Positions 23,141 through 32,726 of a stretch of DNA of 64,000 nt are shown in pieces (position 1 is the stretch's first letter; each line of letters starts with the position of its first letter). The position numbers and the translations under genes were made by a program. Source of the stretch: Kibdelosporangium persicum (GTDB lineage: Bacteria; Actinomycetota; Actinomycetes; Mycobacteriales; Pseudonocardiaceae); the NCBI RefSeq assembly GCF_013280595.1, contig NZ_JAAATY010000009.1, positions 1-64,000 on the forward strand, read 5' to 3'. The notes under the pieces are model-generated. The model saw only the letters and a program-made list of their open reading frames with translations, was not told the origin of the DNA and did not search any database.

Positions 23141-25672
23141 GTGACTGCCGAGGCTCTCCCCGCCGAACTGAGGCGGGCGATCGTTCAGCTCGCACGCACA
23201 CCGCGCCTGCTGGTTGCGTGCGACTACGACGGCACGCTGTCGCCGATAGTCGAAGACCCGGACAAAGCACGGCCGCAACCGGAGTCCGTGCACGCGTTGC
23301 GTTCGCTCGCCGGCCTGCACGAGACCACCACCGCGGTGATCTCCGGGCGGGCGCTGCGGGACCTCGCGACGATGTCGAGGCTGCCCGCCGAGGTACACCT
23401 GGTCGGCAGCCACGGGTCGGAGTTCGACATCGGCTTCGTGCACTCGCTCAACGGCCCTGCCCGTGAACTGCACGCCAGGGTCGAGGCGGAACTGGAGCGG
23501 CTGGTCGACGGCGTCACCGGCGTGCACCTGGAGGTCAAGCCGGCCAGCGTGGCCGTGCACTACCGGCGCGCCGAGCAGCCGGTCGCCGACCGGGTCGCCG
23601 AGGCGGTCCGCAACGGGCCGTGCACCTGGGAAGGCGTCCAGGTCACCGAGGGCAAGGCCGTCATCGAACTGGCCGTCGTGCAGACCGACAAGGGCCACGC
23701 GCTCGACGTGCTGCGGCACCAGGTGGGCGCGACGGCGGCCATCTTCGTCGGCGACGACGTGACCGACGAGAAGGCCTTCGCCCGGCTCTCCGGACCGGAC
23801 CTCGGCGTCAAGGTCGGCGGTGGCGAGACGCTCGCCCAGTTCCGCATCGACGACACTCCGGCGGTCGCCACGATGCTGGCGTTCCTGTTGGAGGAGCGGC
23901 GGAACTGGCTGTACGGCGAGCAGGCCACCCCGATCGAGCGGCTGACCATGCTGGCCAACGAGCGCTCGGTCGCCTTGCTGACGCCCGATGCCCGGGTCAC
24001 CTGGTTGTGCCACCCGGAGCCCGACTCGGCGGCGGTGTTCGCCGATCTGCTGGGCGGCCCGAGCGCCGGACACCTGTCGGTCACGCCGGAACGCGGCGGC
24101 CTGCCGCTGGGCCAGCGCTACCTGCCGGGCACGATGACCGTGGAGACCCGCTGGTCGGGCCTGCTCGTCACGGACTATCTCGAGCACTACGCCCAGCCGC
24201 ACCGTACCGACCTGATCCGCACGATCACCGGAAGCAGCCGCGCGATCGTCGAGTTCGCGCCGCGGCCGGAGTTCGGCCAGGTGCCGGTCAAGCTGGTGCG
24301 CAACGAGAACGGCCTGCGCGTGGTCGGTACGTCCGACCCGATGGCGCTGCACTCCCCCGGCGTGGACTGGGAGATCACCTCCGACGGCATGCACGACACC
24401 GCGCGGGCGATCGTCACGCCGAACGGTGAGCCGGTGCTGCTGGAACTGCGGTGCGGCACGGACGACCTGGCGCCGGACCCCATTCCCGAGCCGGAGCGCA
24501 AGAACCGCGCGAACCTGTACTGGACGGAGTGGCTGGAGTCGCTGACGTTCCCGCCGGTCGAGAAGGACCTGGTGGTCCGGTCGGCGCTGACGCTGCGTGG
24601 CCTGTGCCACAGCGAGACGGGCGGCATCATGGCCGCCGCCACGACGTCCCTGCCCGAGGAGATCGGCGGCATCCGCAACTGGGACTACCGGTACTGCTGG
24701 CTGCGTGACGGCGCGCTGACCGCGAAAGCGTTGGTGTCGCTGGGTTCCTACACCGAGGCGGAAGCGTTCCTGAACTGGGTGCACGGCGTGCTGGCCACGG
24801 TCCCCGGCCCGGAGCGGTTGCACCCGCTCTACACGCTGGCGGGCACCGGTCTCGGCCCGGAGGCCGTGATCGACACCCTGCCCGGGTACGCCGGTTCACG
24901 GCCCGTGCGCGTCGGAAACCTTGCCAACCAGCAGGTCCAGCTCGACGTGTTCGGTCCGATCGTGGACCTGGTCGCGGCCCTGTCGTTGGCGCGCGGCAAG
25001 CTCACCGACGACGACTGGAAGATGACCAACGCGATGGCCGAGGCCGTGTCGCGCCGGTGGGAAGAGCCGGACCACGGCATCTGGGAGGAACGGCACCGCC
25101 CGCGCCACCACGTGTACTCGAAGGTGATGTGCTGGCTGACCATCGACCGTGCCATCACGCTGGCGGAAACGTATGGCCGTCAGCCGAACCCGGAGTGGCA
25201 CGGGCTGCGCGACAAGATCGCCCAGGACGTGCTGGCCAAGGGCTGGAACGACGAGGTCAAGTCGTTCACCACGGCCTACGACGGCACGGACCTGGACGCC
25301 GCGTCGCTGTTCGTCGGCTTGTCCGGGCTGATCGACCCGTCCGACGAGCGGTTCGGGTCGACCGTCACCGCGATCGAGGCGGAGCTGCGCAGCGGGTCCA
25401 CTGTGTACCGCTACCGCCGGGACGACGGTCTGCCGGGCAACGAAGGCGGCTTCCACCTGTGCGCCGCGTGGATGATCGAGGCGTACCTGCTGTGTGGTCG
25501 CCGCACCGAGGCCGAGGACCTGTTCGCGCAGATGGTGGACTGTGCCGGGCCGACGGGTCTGCTGCCCGAGGAGTACGACCCGATCGCGGAGCGCTCGCTG
25601 GGCAACCACCCGCAGGCCTACAGCCACCTCGGGTTGATCCGGTGCGCGCAGCTGCTGAGCGCCGCCGACTGA
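23141..25672 (+). CDS. otsB: Trehalose-6-phosphate phosphatase fused to GH15 glucoamylase/trehalase-like domain
   Basis: An 843-residue two-domain protein. Residues 1-250 are a HAD trehalose-phosphatase: DYDGTLSPI (nucleophile Asp, about 28), ISGRAL, DKGHAL and GDDVTDE. Residues from about 265 to the end are a GH15 (alpha/alpha)6 barrel with NWDYRYCWLRDGA and LPEEYDP carrying the probable catalytic acid and base. Actinobacterial GH15 proteins of this type include trehalases, so one polypeptide may finish trehalose synthesis and also degrade it, or the GH15 part may act on another glucan. GTG start with GAGGAGAAGG upstream. Likely operon with otsA. Confidence 0.88.
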   Translation: MTAEALPAELRRAIVQLARTPRLLVACDYDGTLSPIVEDPDKARPQPESVHALRSLAGLHETTTAVISGRALRDLATMSRLPAEVHLVGSHGSEFDIGFVHSLNGPARELHARVEAELERLVDGVTGVHLEVKPASVAVHYRRAEQPVADRVAEAVRNGPCTWEGVQVTEGKAVIELAVVQTDKGHALDVLRHQVGATAAIFVGDDVTDEKAFARLSGPDLGVKVGGGETLAQFRIDDTPAVATMLAFLLEERRNWLYGEQATPIERLTMLANERSVALLTPDARVTWLCHPEPDSAAVFADLLGGPSAGHLSVTPERGGLPLGQRYLPGTMTVETRWSGLLVTDYLEHYAQPHRTDLIRTITGSSRAIVEFAPRPEFGQVPVKLVRNENGLRVVGTSDPMALHSPGVDWEITSDGMHDTARAIVTPNGEPVLLELRCGTDDLAPDPIPEPERKNRANLYWTEWLESLTFPPVEKDLVVRSALTLRGLCHSETGGIMAAATTSLPEEIGGIRNWDYRYCWLRDGALTAKALVSLGSYTEAEAFLNWVHGVLATVPGPERLHPLYTLAGTGLGPEAVIDTLPGYAGSRPVRVGNLANQQVQLDVFGPIVDLVAALSLARGKLTDDDWKMTNAMAEAVSRRWEEPDHGIWEERHRPRHHVYSKVMCWLTIDRAITLAETYGRQPNPEWHGLRDKIAQDVLAKGWNDEVKSFTTAYDGTDLDAASLFVGLSGLIDPSDERFGSTVTAIEAELRSGSTVYRYRRDDGLPGNEGGFHLCAAWMIEAYLLCGRRTEAEDLFAQMVDCAGPTGLLPEEYDPIAERSLGNHPQAYSHLGLIRCAQLLSAAD

Positions 25673-25725
25673 GCCGGAGCGTGAACGTGCAGGCCCGTCA
25701 CCGGCAATAAGTCAGTGTGAGGCCT

Positions 25726-25881
25726 GTGACTGATCCCAGGCCGGGGCCGGCCCGACTTGAGCGGGCCGATCCCGGCCTTGTCTTCGGGTGGCTGTTCGGC
25801 AGTCACGCCGCGGTCTTGCGGCACTACCTGGTCCGCAGCGCCGGAGTCGCGGTCAAGATGGGTGACAAACCGGCCAAGTGA
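25726..25881 (+). CDS. Putative small protein after the trehalose genes
   Basis: A 51-codon frame starting GTG with GAGG just upstream, high third-position GC and a well-formed central segment (LVFGWLFGSHAAVLRHYLV). It ends 14 bases before a strong terminator hairpin. The start could instead be the GTG at 25717. I do not recognise it. Coding is plausible but unproven. Confidence 0.4.
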   Translation: MTDPRPGPARLERADPGLVFGWLFGSHAAVLRHYLVRSAGVAVKMGDKPAK

Positions 25882-25894
25882 ATCGATATGACTC

Positions 25895-25930
25895 GGGGTC
25901 CGCGCGCCGGTCGGGGGGCGCGCGGACCCC
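25895..25930. terminator. Strong hairpin between trehalose genes and radA
   Basis: A perfect 14-bp GC-rich inverted repeat, GGGGTCCGCGCGCC and GGCGCGCGGACCCC, with an 8-nt loop lies between convergent units and can serve both. Confidence 0.75.
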
Positions 25931-25938
25931 AGTGGTGG

Positions 25939-27318
25939 TCAGCGCTTGGACAACGTGTCCACCAGTGTTCGCAGGTCGGGTACGACGGTCGCCCTGATCT
26001 CCGCGGGCAGCCGGCCGGAGTCCGGCGGGATCAGCGCACGCTTGAAGCCCAGCCTGGCCGCTTCGGCGAGACGCCTGCCGACGCTGCCCACCCGGCGTAC
26101 CTCACCGGCCAGGCCGACTTCGCCGATGATCACCATGTCGTTCGGCAGCGGGATGTCCAGCTTGGCGCTCGCGACGGCCATCGCGAGCGCCAGGTCGCCT
26201 GCCGGTTCGATGATCCGCATGCCGCCCACGGTCGCCGTGAACACGTCTGATTTGCCCAGCGGCAGGCTCGCGCGCCTTTCCAGTACTGCGAGCACCTTCG
26301 CGACCCTCGACGCCTCAAGGCCGTTCACGGCGCGCCGCGGCATCGGCGCCTCGGTGCTCGCGACAAGGGCCTGGACCTCGCCCAGCAGTGCGCGTTTGCC
26401 TTCGAGGATGACCGTGACCGCCGTGCCCGGAACGCCCTCGACACGGTTGCTCATGAAGATCCCGGACGGATCCGGCACGCCGACGATGCCATCCTCGACC
26501 ATCTCGAAACAGCCGACCTCGTCCGCCGCACCGAACCGGTTCTTCACGCCACGGACCAGCCGCAACGACGAGTACTTGTCGCCCTCGAAGTGCAGCACCA
26601 CGTCGACGAGGTGCTCGAGGACCCGCGGCCCGGCGACCGAACCTTCCTTGGTGACGTGCCCGACCAGCACCACCGGCAGGCCGCGCTCCTTCGCCAAGGC
26701 GACCAACGCCGCCGTCACCGCCCTGACCTGGGTCACCCCGCCCGCCGAGCTGTCCACCGCGGGTGAGGACATGGTCTGCACCGAGTCGATCACCAGCATG
26801 GTCGGTTTCACCGCGTCGACGTGTCCGATCACGGTCGACAGGTCGCTCTCCGAGGCCAGGAACATCTCGTTGTGCACGTTCCCGGTCCGCTCGGCCCGCA
26901 GCCGCACCTGGCCCGCTGACTCCTCGCCGGTGATGTAGAGGGCGCGGCCAGGCGAGTCGTCCCTGGCCACCCATTGATAGGCGACCTCGAGCAGCAGCGT
27001 CGACTTGCCCACACCGGGCTCGCCCGCCAACAGGACCACCGCCCCCGGAACCAGGCCCCCACCCAGCACCCGGTCCAGCTCAGGCACACCGGTGCGCTGC
27101 GCCCGCGCGGACTCGACGTCGACCTCGGCGATCGGCCGGGCAGGCGAGCTGGGAGCGCCCGCGACCACCTTGGCCAGGGCGGGCCTGGCCGCCGCGACCT
27201 CCTCGATCGTGCCCCACGCCTGGCACTCCGGGCACCTGCCGAACCACTTGGCCACGACAGCACCGCACTCACCGCATCGGTACGCCGGACCCGACTTCTT
27301 CGCCACGCCGCGCAACAT
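25939..27318 (-). CDS. radA: DNA repair protein RadA
   Basis: RecA-related branch-migration ATPase of recombinational repair. The 459-residue product has an N-terminal C4 zinc finger (CGECG...CPEC), Walker A GEPGVGKST, Walker B-like MLVIDSVQTM, the RadA motif KNRFG and a C-terminal Lon-like domain. Full length. ATG at 27318 or GTG at 27306; neither has a strong ribosome binding site. As in M. tuberculosis it lies next to lpqE, but disA, which follows radA there, is absent. Confidence 0.96.
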   Translation of the reverse strand: MLRGVAKKSGPAYRCGECGAVVAKWFGRCPECQAWGTIEEVAAARPALAKVVAGAPSSPARPIAEVDVESARAQRTGVPELDRVLGGGLVPGAVVLLAGEPGVGKSTLLLEVAYQWVARDDSPGRALYITGEESAGQVRLRAERTGNVHNEMFLASESDLSTVIGHVDAVKPTMLVIDSVQTMSSPAVDSSAGGVTQVRAVTAALVALAKERGLPVVLVGHVTKEGSVAGPRVLEHLVDVVLHFEGDKYSSLRLVRGVKNRFGAADEVGCFEMVEDGIVGVPDPSGIFMSNRVEGVPGTAVTVILEGKRALLGEVQALVASTEAPMPRRAVNGLEASRVAKVLAVLERRASLPLGKSDVFTATVGGMRIIEPAGDLALAMAVASAKLDIPLPNDMVIIGEVGLAGEVRRVGSVGRRLAEAARLGFKRALIPPDSGRLPAEIRATVVPDLRTLVDTLSKR

Positions 27319-27516
27319 AGCGGCAACGTCCGACAGTGTCGGATTGTCCTCGCTTCGCTCGGACAGGTTCGGTCGCTGGAAGCCAGCCGTTTCCGCCCCG
27401 CCCGCGCAGCCGACACCGCAGGGTGCCTACTCGTGCTGTGGCTGGGGCGGCGTCGGGCGCGTCGCGTGCCGTAAACGACTGGCGCGACCAGCCCAAAGCT
27501 GCATCGCCCCAGCTCA

Positions 27517-27568
27517 CCCCTCGTGAGTGTTTATCAGTGTTCTAACCCTGATAAACACTCACGAGGGG
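27517..27568. repeat. Dispersed palindromic terminator element, copy 1
   Basis: A perfect 21-bp inverted repeat (first arm 27517-27537, CCCCTCGTGAGTGTTTATCAG; second arm 27548-27568) around the loop TGTTCTAACC. It lies 20 bases after the lpqE stop on that gene's 3' side and is followed on the plus strand by TTT. Three further copies occur at 33698, 40964 and 54694. Confidence 0.9.
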
Positions 27569-27587
27569 TTTGCAGGGCTGCTCTACC

Positions 27588-28337
27588 TCAGTGGCCGCCG
27601 CCACCGCCGCCGGCGGGGGCCTGGCGCGGCGTGGTCGGCACGGCGATCGGCACCTGGATGGTCGTCGAGCCGCTGCGGAACGTGAAGGTCAGCTCGATCG
27701 TCTTGCCCGAGCGGATCTCCTCGGCGATGTCGGTGAGGATTCCGGTGATCTTGCCGATGGTCGCCGGACGCGCCGCGTCCGCCCCGCCGGTCGTGCGCGG
27801 CGTGGTGGTGGTGGTCGCCGGACCCGACGTCGCCGAGCCGGAAACGGAGCCAGGCGCCGAGCCCGAAGTCGGGGAGCCCGAGGTGACGGAGCCGGAGGTC
27901 GGCACGCCGGACGTGGCCGAGCCGGGCGTTGACGAGCCGGTGGTCGTCGGTGCGCTGGAAGTGGAGGACGGGGTCGCGGCCACGCCACCCGCGGGCGCTT
28001 CGAAGATCAGCGAACGGCCCGCCGGCAGGTTCCTGTCACCGCTGATCCGCACCTGACCGGCCGGGCTGGTGATCGAGATCAGCTCGTCGTCCGTCTGCCC
28101 GCTGTTCACGATCGTGCCGATCAGCACCGCGTCCGAGCCTGCCTGGTAGACGCCGCGGGGCGGGTAGGCGAGCTGGACGTCGCGGACGGCGATCGATCCG
28201 ACGTTGCCCTGGCCGCCGTTGACCGCGGCCTCCATGCCGGCGGTCTGCGAGATCTGGCCGGCGCCGCAGCCCGCGAGCGCGAGCGCGATACCGACCGCCG
28301 CAGTGGCGAAGCGCAGGCTGTGCCGTTGACGACTCAC
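27588..28337 (-). CDS. lpqE: LpqE-like lipoprotein
   Basis: A 249-residue exported lipoprotein. Signal peptide and lipobox LALAGC, then GAGQISQTAG, identical in its core to mycobacterial LpqE, which also lies between radA and carD. A beta-sandwich-like domain (SIAVRDVQLAYPPRG...GTIVNSG) is interrupted by a long Ser/Thr/Gly-rich insert (about residues 115-180) absent from the mycobacterial protein, and the C-terminus is Gly/His-rich. The GTG at 28337 follows AGGAAGGA. Divergent from carD. Function unproven; related DUF461/PCuAC proteins handle copper. Confidence 0.85.
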   Translation of the reverse strand: MSRQRHSLRFATAAVGIALALAGCGAGQISQTAGMEAAVNGGQGNVGSIAVRDVQLAYPPRGVYQAGSDAVLIGTIVNSGQTDDELISITSPAGQVRISGDRNLPAGRSLIFEAPAGGVAATPSSTSSAPTTTGSSTPGSATSGVPTSGSVTSGSPTSGSAPGSVSGSATSGPATTTTTPRTTGGADAARPATIGKITGILTDIAEEIRSGKTIELTFTFRSGSTTIQVPIAVPTTPRQAPAGGGGGGH

Positions 28338-28612
28338 GTTGCCGGTCCTTCCTGGGGAAAACGCGTCGGCCCGAAGGGTATCCGGCGCTGCGCGGCCCAT
28401 CGCGAGCACCTCGCCGAGTCGAAGTCCACAAAGGAGCGCGCAGTATCGCATCAAGATCGTTAATTGTCATCTCGATGCATGCCCACACGTATTTTGTCAA
28501 CCCCCAGCCGGTCCATCCTCGGGCCGCTGACCTGCGCTTACCTGTTCCACACCGAGCTGAGGGGGATTGCGGGACGTGTTAGAATGGAGTCAGCGAAAGG
28601 GGCAGAGGACAC
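28338..28612. promoter_or_regulatory. lpqE/carD divergent promoter region
   Basis: About 275 bases, less GC-rich than the neighbours. Towards carD an extended -10, TGTTAGAAT (about 28577-28585), stands some 28 bases before the ATG, with AGAGGA as ribosome binding site. No convincing -35. No small gene is supported. Confidence 0.45.
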
Positions 28613-29107
28613 ATGGTTTTCAAGGTCGGAGAGACCGTCGTCTACCCGCACCACGGTGCCGCTCTCATCGAAGCAATCGAGACCCGCGTGATCAAGGGCG
28701 AGGAGAAGAAGTACCTCGTCCTCAAGGTCGCGCAAGGTGATCTCACGGTTCGCGTACCCGCTGACAACGCCGAGATTGTGGGCGTTCGTGACGTCGTGGG
28801 TCAAGAAGGTCTGAACCGCGTCTTCGATGTTTTGCGCGCTCCTCACACGGAGGAGCCGACCAACTGGTCACGGCGGTATAAGGCCAACCTGGAGAAGCTC
28901 GCCTCCGGCGATGTGAACAAGGTTGCCGAAGTGGTGCGAGACCTCTGGCGGCGTGAGAAGGACCGTGGCCTATCCGCTGGCGAGAAGCGGATGCTGGCCA
29001 AGGCTCGACAGATACTGGTGAGCGAATTGGCACTGGCCGAGGGCACCGACGAGGACAAGGCCGAGGTCCTCCTCGACGAAGTTCTCGCCACAGCCGCGGC
29101 GGTCTAG
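28613..29107 (+). CDS. carD: CarD family RNA polymerase-binding transcription factor
   Basis: Global regulator that binds the RNA polymerase beta subunit and stabilises open complexes at rRNA and other promoters. The 164-residue product has the N-terminal RNAP-interaction (Tudor-like) domain, [17 protein letters not shown], and the C-terminal helical DNA-binding domain with [13 protein letters not shown] and the conserved Trp in [11 protein letters not shown]. Length equals that of mycobacterial CarD (162). First gene of the carD-ispD-ispF run. Confidence 0.97.
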   Translation: MVFKVGETVVYPHHGAALIEAIETRVIKGEEKKYLVLKVAQGDLTVRVPADNAEIVGVRDVVGQEGLNRVFDVLRAPHTEEPTNWSRRYKANLEKLASGDVNKVAEVVRDLWRREKDRGLSAGEKRMLAKARQILVSELALAEGTDEDKAEVLLDEVLATAAAV

Positions 29108-29135
29108 TCCACCCCGCAGTACGGGAAACAGCAGA

Positions 29136-29696
29136 GTGCAGAGTTCCGTCGCGCTCGTGGTCGTGCCGGCGACCGGAGTCGTTTCCGTACATGGCATGCC
29201 ATTGACAGAGCGTGCCGTGCGTGGCCTGCTTGACGCAGGCTGCGTACGGCACGTTTTTGTTTGTACCCAGAAGCCGCTCGACTACACCCACGAGCACTGC
29301 ACGGTCGTGGTCGGTGATCTGCACAACGCGCTCGAAGCCGCGGCCGAGCGGTTCCCGGGCGTCCGGTTCGGGCTGATCCACGACGTCGAACGCGCCGAGA
29401 CGCCACCCGAAGTGATCAAAGCGGTCGTCGACGAGCTCGAACGCGGCGCGCAGGCCGTCATCCCGGTCCTGCCGCTGACCGACACTGTCAAACAGGTCGA
29501 TCCTGACGGCCGGATCCTCGCCACCAGGGACCGGTCCGAGCTGCGTGTGACGCAGTCCCCGCTCGGCGCGCCCATCGACGTGCTCCGCAAGGCCGACGAC
29601 CCGCGCAACCTGGGCATCCCGTTACGCACGGTCCCGGGGCATCCCCATGGCCTGCGTATCCGCACGGAGATCGACGTCGCTAGCGTGACGCCGTGA
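29136..29696 (+). CDS. ispD: IspD-like protein lacking the nucleotide-binding loop
   Basis: Position and sequence identify the MEP-pathway cytidylyltransferase (MEP + CTP to CDP-ME): [28 protein letters not shown] and [10 protein letters not shown] match IspD. But the product is only 186 residues, and the N-terminal glycine-rich loop AAGxGxRLGxxxPKA, with its catalytic Arg and Lys, is missing; [16 protein letters not shown] runs straight on. HDAARP is replaced by HDVERAE, and the C-terminal region has Arg where IspD has Lys. carD ends 28 bases upstream, leaving no room for a longer start. It may be inactive or changed in function. Overlaps ispF by 4 bp. Confidence 0.75.
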   Translation: MQSSVALVVVPATGVVSVHGMPLTERAVRGLLDAGCVRHVFVCTQKPLDYTHEHCTVVVGDLHNALEAAAERFPGVRFGLIHDVERAETPPEVIKAVVDELERGAQAVIPVLPLTDTVKQVDPDGRILATRDRSELRVTQSPLGAPIDVLRKADDPRNLGIPLRTVPGHPHGLRIRTEIDVASVTP

Positions 29697-30187
29697 TCCC
29701 ACGGGTAGGAACCGCCACTGACGTCCATCCCATCGCCGCCGGCCGTGACTGCTGGATCGCCGGCCTGCTGTGGGAGGGCGTGGACGGCTGCGACGGTCAC
29801 TCCGATGGTGACGTCGCCGCGCACGCACTGTGCGACGCGTTGCTCACCGCGGCTGGGCTGGGCGACCTCGGTGCGGTGTTCGGCACAGGCGACCCGCGCT
29901 GGGCCGGTGCGCACGGCGTGGAATTGCTCACCGAGGTCCGTCGCCGCGTCGAAGCGGCCGGTTTCCAGGTCGGCAACGCTTCCGTGCAGGTGATCGGCAA
30001 CGCGCCGCGGATCGGCAAGCGCCGCGCCGAGGCCGAGAAGGTGCTGTCCGAAGCCGTCGGCGGGCCTGTCTCCGTGTCCGGGACGACAACCGACGGGCTG
30101 GGCCTGACCGGGCGTGGTGAGGGCATCGCGGCCGTCGCCAGTGCCCTGATCGTGGCAAGTCCGGCGAACGGCGGACAACCGCAATAG
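29693..30187 (+). CDS. ispF: 2-C-methyl-D-erythritol 2,4-cyclodiphosphate synthase
   Basis: MEP-pathway trimeric enzyme that cyclises CDP-ME-2-phosphate, releasing CMP. The 164-residue product keeps the zinc ligands TDVHP and [17 protein letters not shown] and the C-terminal [19 protein letters not shown]. Start overlaps the ispD-like stop (GTGA). Full length and apparently intact, in contrast to its neighbour. Confidence 0.96.
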   Translation: MIPRVGTATDVHPIAAGRDCWIAGLLWEGVDGCDGHSDGDVAAHALCDALLTAAGLGDLGAVFGTGDPRWAGAHGVELLTEVRRRVEAAGFQVGNASVQVIGNAPRIGKRRAEAEKVLSEAVGGPVSVSGTTTDGLGLTGRGEGIAAVASALIVASPANGGQPQ

Positions 30188-30197
30188 GCTCCGGCGT

Positions 30198-30593
30198 ATG
30201 GCTTCTCTCCCGGAAAAAGTCCGCGCCATCGCCGATGGCAGGAACTTCGCCACGATCGCGACGATCAACGCCGACGGCAGCCCGCAGACCTCCGTGGTGT
30301 GGATCACGCGGGACGGCGACGACCTGCTCTTCTCGACCGTGAAGGGCCGGTTGAAGGACCGCAACCTGCGTCGTGACCCGCGGGCGAGCGTCTCGGTCTT
30401 CGACAGCGGGGACCCGTACAGCTACTTCGAGGCCCGCGGCTCGGTGACGCTCACCGAGGAGGGCGGCGACCAGCTGATCAACGACCTGTCGCGGAAGTAC
30501 ACCGGCGAGGAGTACAAGGGCGACATCGGCACGGACAACGTCCGCGTGGTCGTGCGGCTGACACCGGAGAAGCTCACCGGCTACGCGGTATAG
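30198..30593 (+). CDS. PPOX-class (split-barrel) F420/FMN-dependent oxidoreductase
   Basis: A 131-residue split-barrel flavin/deazaflavin-binding protein, like mycobacterial Rv1155: RNFATIATINADGSPQTSVVW, KGRLKDRNLRRDPRASVSV and YFEARGSVTL. These are typical of F420-binding PPOX proteins in actinobacteria. Starts 10 bases after ispF, so probably in the same operon. Substrate unknown. Confidence 0.85.
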   Translation: MASLPEKVRAIADGRNFATIATINADGSPQTSVVWITRDGDDLLFSTVKGRLKDRNLRRDPRASVSVFDSGDPYSYFEARGSVTLTEEGGDQLINDLSRKYTGEEYKGDIGTDNVRVVVRLTPEKLTGYAV

Positions 30594-30634
30594 GACACAC
30601 CCACGGCGCGGCCGGGCGTCACTAGCCTGGCCGC

Positions 30635-31300
30635 ATGAGCATCCGAGGGGTCCTGTTCGACTACTCCGGCACGTTGTTCCGGTTCGAGCCGGACCTGAGC
30701 GGGCTGGTCGACCACGACGGCAGGCCGTTGGCTGGCGAGCACCAGGCCGAGATCCTGCGCCGGATGACGGCACCGACCGGACGCCCGGAAGGCCTGCCCG
30801 AGCGGCTGTACGACAACTGGCACCGGCGTGATCTCGACCCGCCGTTGCACCGCGAGCTCTACCTCGCCGTTCTGGACGGTTCGGGCGTGGGCAATCCCGA
30901 ACTGCTCTACGAGCGAATGCTCGACCCGGAGAACTGGTACCCGTATCCGGATACCACGGAGGCGTTGAAAACACTGGCGCGTGCCGGAATTCCGGTCGGG
31001 GTGGTCAGCAACATCGCATGGGACATCCGCGGCACATTCGAACGGGCCGGTGTGGCCGACCTGGTCAGCGAATTCGTGCTGTCCTATCAGGAGGGTGCGA
31101 TCAAACCGGACGCCCGGTTGTTCACCGTCGCCTGCGAGCGCATCGGCGTGCCGCCTGAGCAGGTGCTGATGGTCGGCGACAGCGAGGAGGCCGACGGCGG
31201 CGCGGCCGAGATCGGCTGCTCGGTGGCGATCGTCGATCCGTTACCCGTCGACCAACGGCCCGACGCGTTGCTGCGGGTTCTCGCGGAGAACGGATGGTAA
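30635..31300 (+). CDS. HAD-superfamily hydrolase
   Basis: A 221-residue Rossmann-fold phosphatase-like protein. Motif I reads DYSGTLF, with Ser in place of the usual second Asp (general acid); motif II VVSN; motif III Lys in GAIKPDARLF; motif IV MVGDSEEAD. The cap is helical. The Asp-to-Ser change may lower phosphatase activity. Lies between the PPOX gene and cysS; substrate unknown. Confidence 0.85.
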   Translation: MSIRGVLFDYSGTLFRFEPDLSGLVDHDGRPLAGEHQAEILRRMTAPTGRPEGLPERLYDNWHRRDLDPPLHRELYLAVLDGSGVGNPELLYERMLDPENWYPYPDTTEALKTLARAGIPVGVVSNIAWDIRGTFERAGVADLVSEFVLSYQEGAIKPDARLFTVACERIGVPPEQVLMVGDSEEADGGAAEIGCSVAIVDPLPVDQRPDALLRVLAENGW

Positions 31301-31333
31301 ACCCGATTCGCGGCTCCCGTACCATCTCTTTGC

Positions 31334-32725
31334 GTGAGCCTTCACCTGTATGACACGGCGGCCCGGAGCACACGGGAGTTTCATCCCGCGCGGAACGGAA
31401 CGGCGTCCATCTACGTGTGTGGGGCCACTGTGCAGGGCGTTCCGCATATCGGCCATGTCCGTGGCGCGCTGAATTACGACGTGCTGCGTCGTTGGCTGGC
31501 GCACGGCGGGCTGGACGTCGTGCTCGTCCGCAACGTCACGGACATCGACGACAAGATCCTGACCAAGGCCGCCGAGGCGGGCAGGCCGTGGTGGGAGTGG
31601 GCGCAGACGCACGAGCGTGCGTTCGAGGACGCGTACGACGCTCTCGGCTGCCTGCCGCCGTCGTACACGCCGCGCGCGACCGGGCACATCACCCAGATGA
31701 TCGAGCTGATGCAGCGGCTGATCGACAACGGGCACGCCTACGCCGCCGCCGGTGACGTCTACTTCTCGGTGCGCACGTTCCCGCGGTACGGCGCGCTTTC
31801 CGGGCAGCGGCTGGACGAGGTCCAGCAGGGCGAGACCGCGGCCGAGGGCAAGCGCGACAGCCGGGACTTCACGTTGTGGAAGGCCGCCAAGCCCGGCGAG
31901 CCGTCGTGGCCGACGCCGTGGGGGCCCGGCCGTCCCGGCTGGCACCTGGAGTGCTCGGCGATGGCCACGGCGTACCTGGGCAGCGAGTTCGACATCCACG
32001 GCGGCGGGATCGACCTGATCTTCCCGCACCACGAGAACGAGCAGGCCCAGTCGCACGCGGCGGGCGACGGGTTCGCCCGGTACTGGCTGCACAACGCGTG
32101 GGTGACCATGTCGGGCGAGAAGATGTCGAAGTCGCTCGGCAACACGGTCTCGATTCCGCAGATGCTGACCGGTGTGCGGGCCCCGGAACTGCGGTACTAC
32201 CTGGTGACGCCGCACTACCGGTCGACCATCGAGTACTCGCCGCAGGCGCTGGACGAAGCGGTCGCGGCCTACGGCCGGATCGAGACGTTCGTGCGCAACG
32301 TGACCGGCAGGCTCGGCGCGGTCGAGCCCGGTGCCGTGAGCGCGGAGTTCACCGCGGCGATGAACGACGATCTCGGCACGCCCGCGGCGATCGCGGCCGT
32401 GCACAGCGCGGTGCGGGAAGGCAACATCGCACTGGCGTCCAACAAGGACTCCGCAGCCCGCGAGGCGGCCGCGACCGTTCGCGCGATGATGGGCGTTCTC
32501 GGGCTCGACCCGTTGTCGGACCACTGGTCCGAGGAGTCCACAACGGACGCCGCACACCGCAACGCCCTCGCCACCCTGGTCGAGGCGATGCTGGACGAGC
32601 GGCAGCGGGCGCGCCGGGAGCGCGACTTCGCCGCGGCCGACGCGGTGCGGGATCGCCTGCTCACCGCCGGCATCACCGTCGAGGACACCCCCGACGGTCC
32701 ACTCTGGACATTGAAGGACAGTTAG
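31334..32725 (+). CDS. cysS: Cysteinyl-tRNA synthetase
   Basis: Class I aminoacyl-tRNA synthetase. The 463-residue product has the zinc Cys in VCGATVQG, the HIGH signature PHIGHVRG, the zinc-site GWHLECSAM and HHENE, and KMSKSLGN. Full length. GTG start. Syntenic with mycobacterial cysS beside ispF; the next gene starts two bases after the stop. Confidence 0.97.
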   Translation: MSLHLYDTAARSTREFHPARNGTASIYVCGATVQGVPHIGHVRGALNYDVLRRWLAHGGLDVVLVRNVTDIDDKILTKAAEAGRPWWEWAQTHERAFEDAYDALGCLPPSYTPRATGHITQMIELMQRLIDNGHAYAAAGDVYFSVRTFPRYGALSGQRLDEVQQGETAAEGKRDSRDFTLWKAAKPGEPSWPTPWGPGRPGWHLECSAMATAYLGSEFDIHGGGIDLIFPHHENEQAQSHAAGDGFARYWLHNAWVTMSGEKMSKSLGNTVSIPQMLTGVRAPELRYYLVTPHYRSTIEYSPQALDEAVAAYGRIETFVRNVTGRLGAVEPGAVSAEFTAAMNDDLGTPAAIAAVHSAVREGNIALASNKDSAAREAAATVRAMMGVLGLDPLSDHWSEESTTDAAHRNALATLVEAMLDERQRARRERDFAAADAVRDRLLTAGITVEDTPDGPLWTLKDS

Positions 32726-32726
32726 C

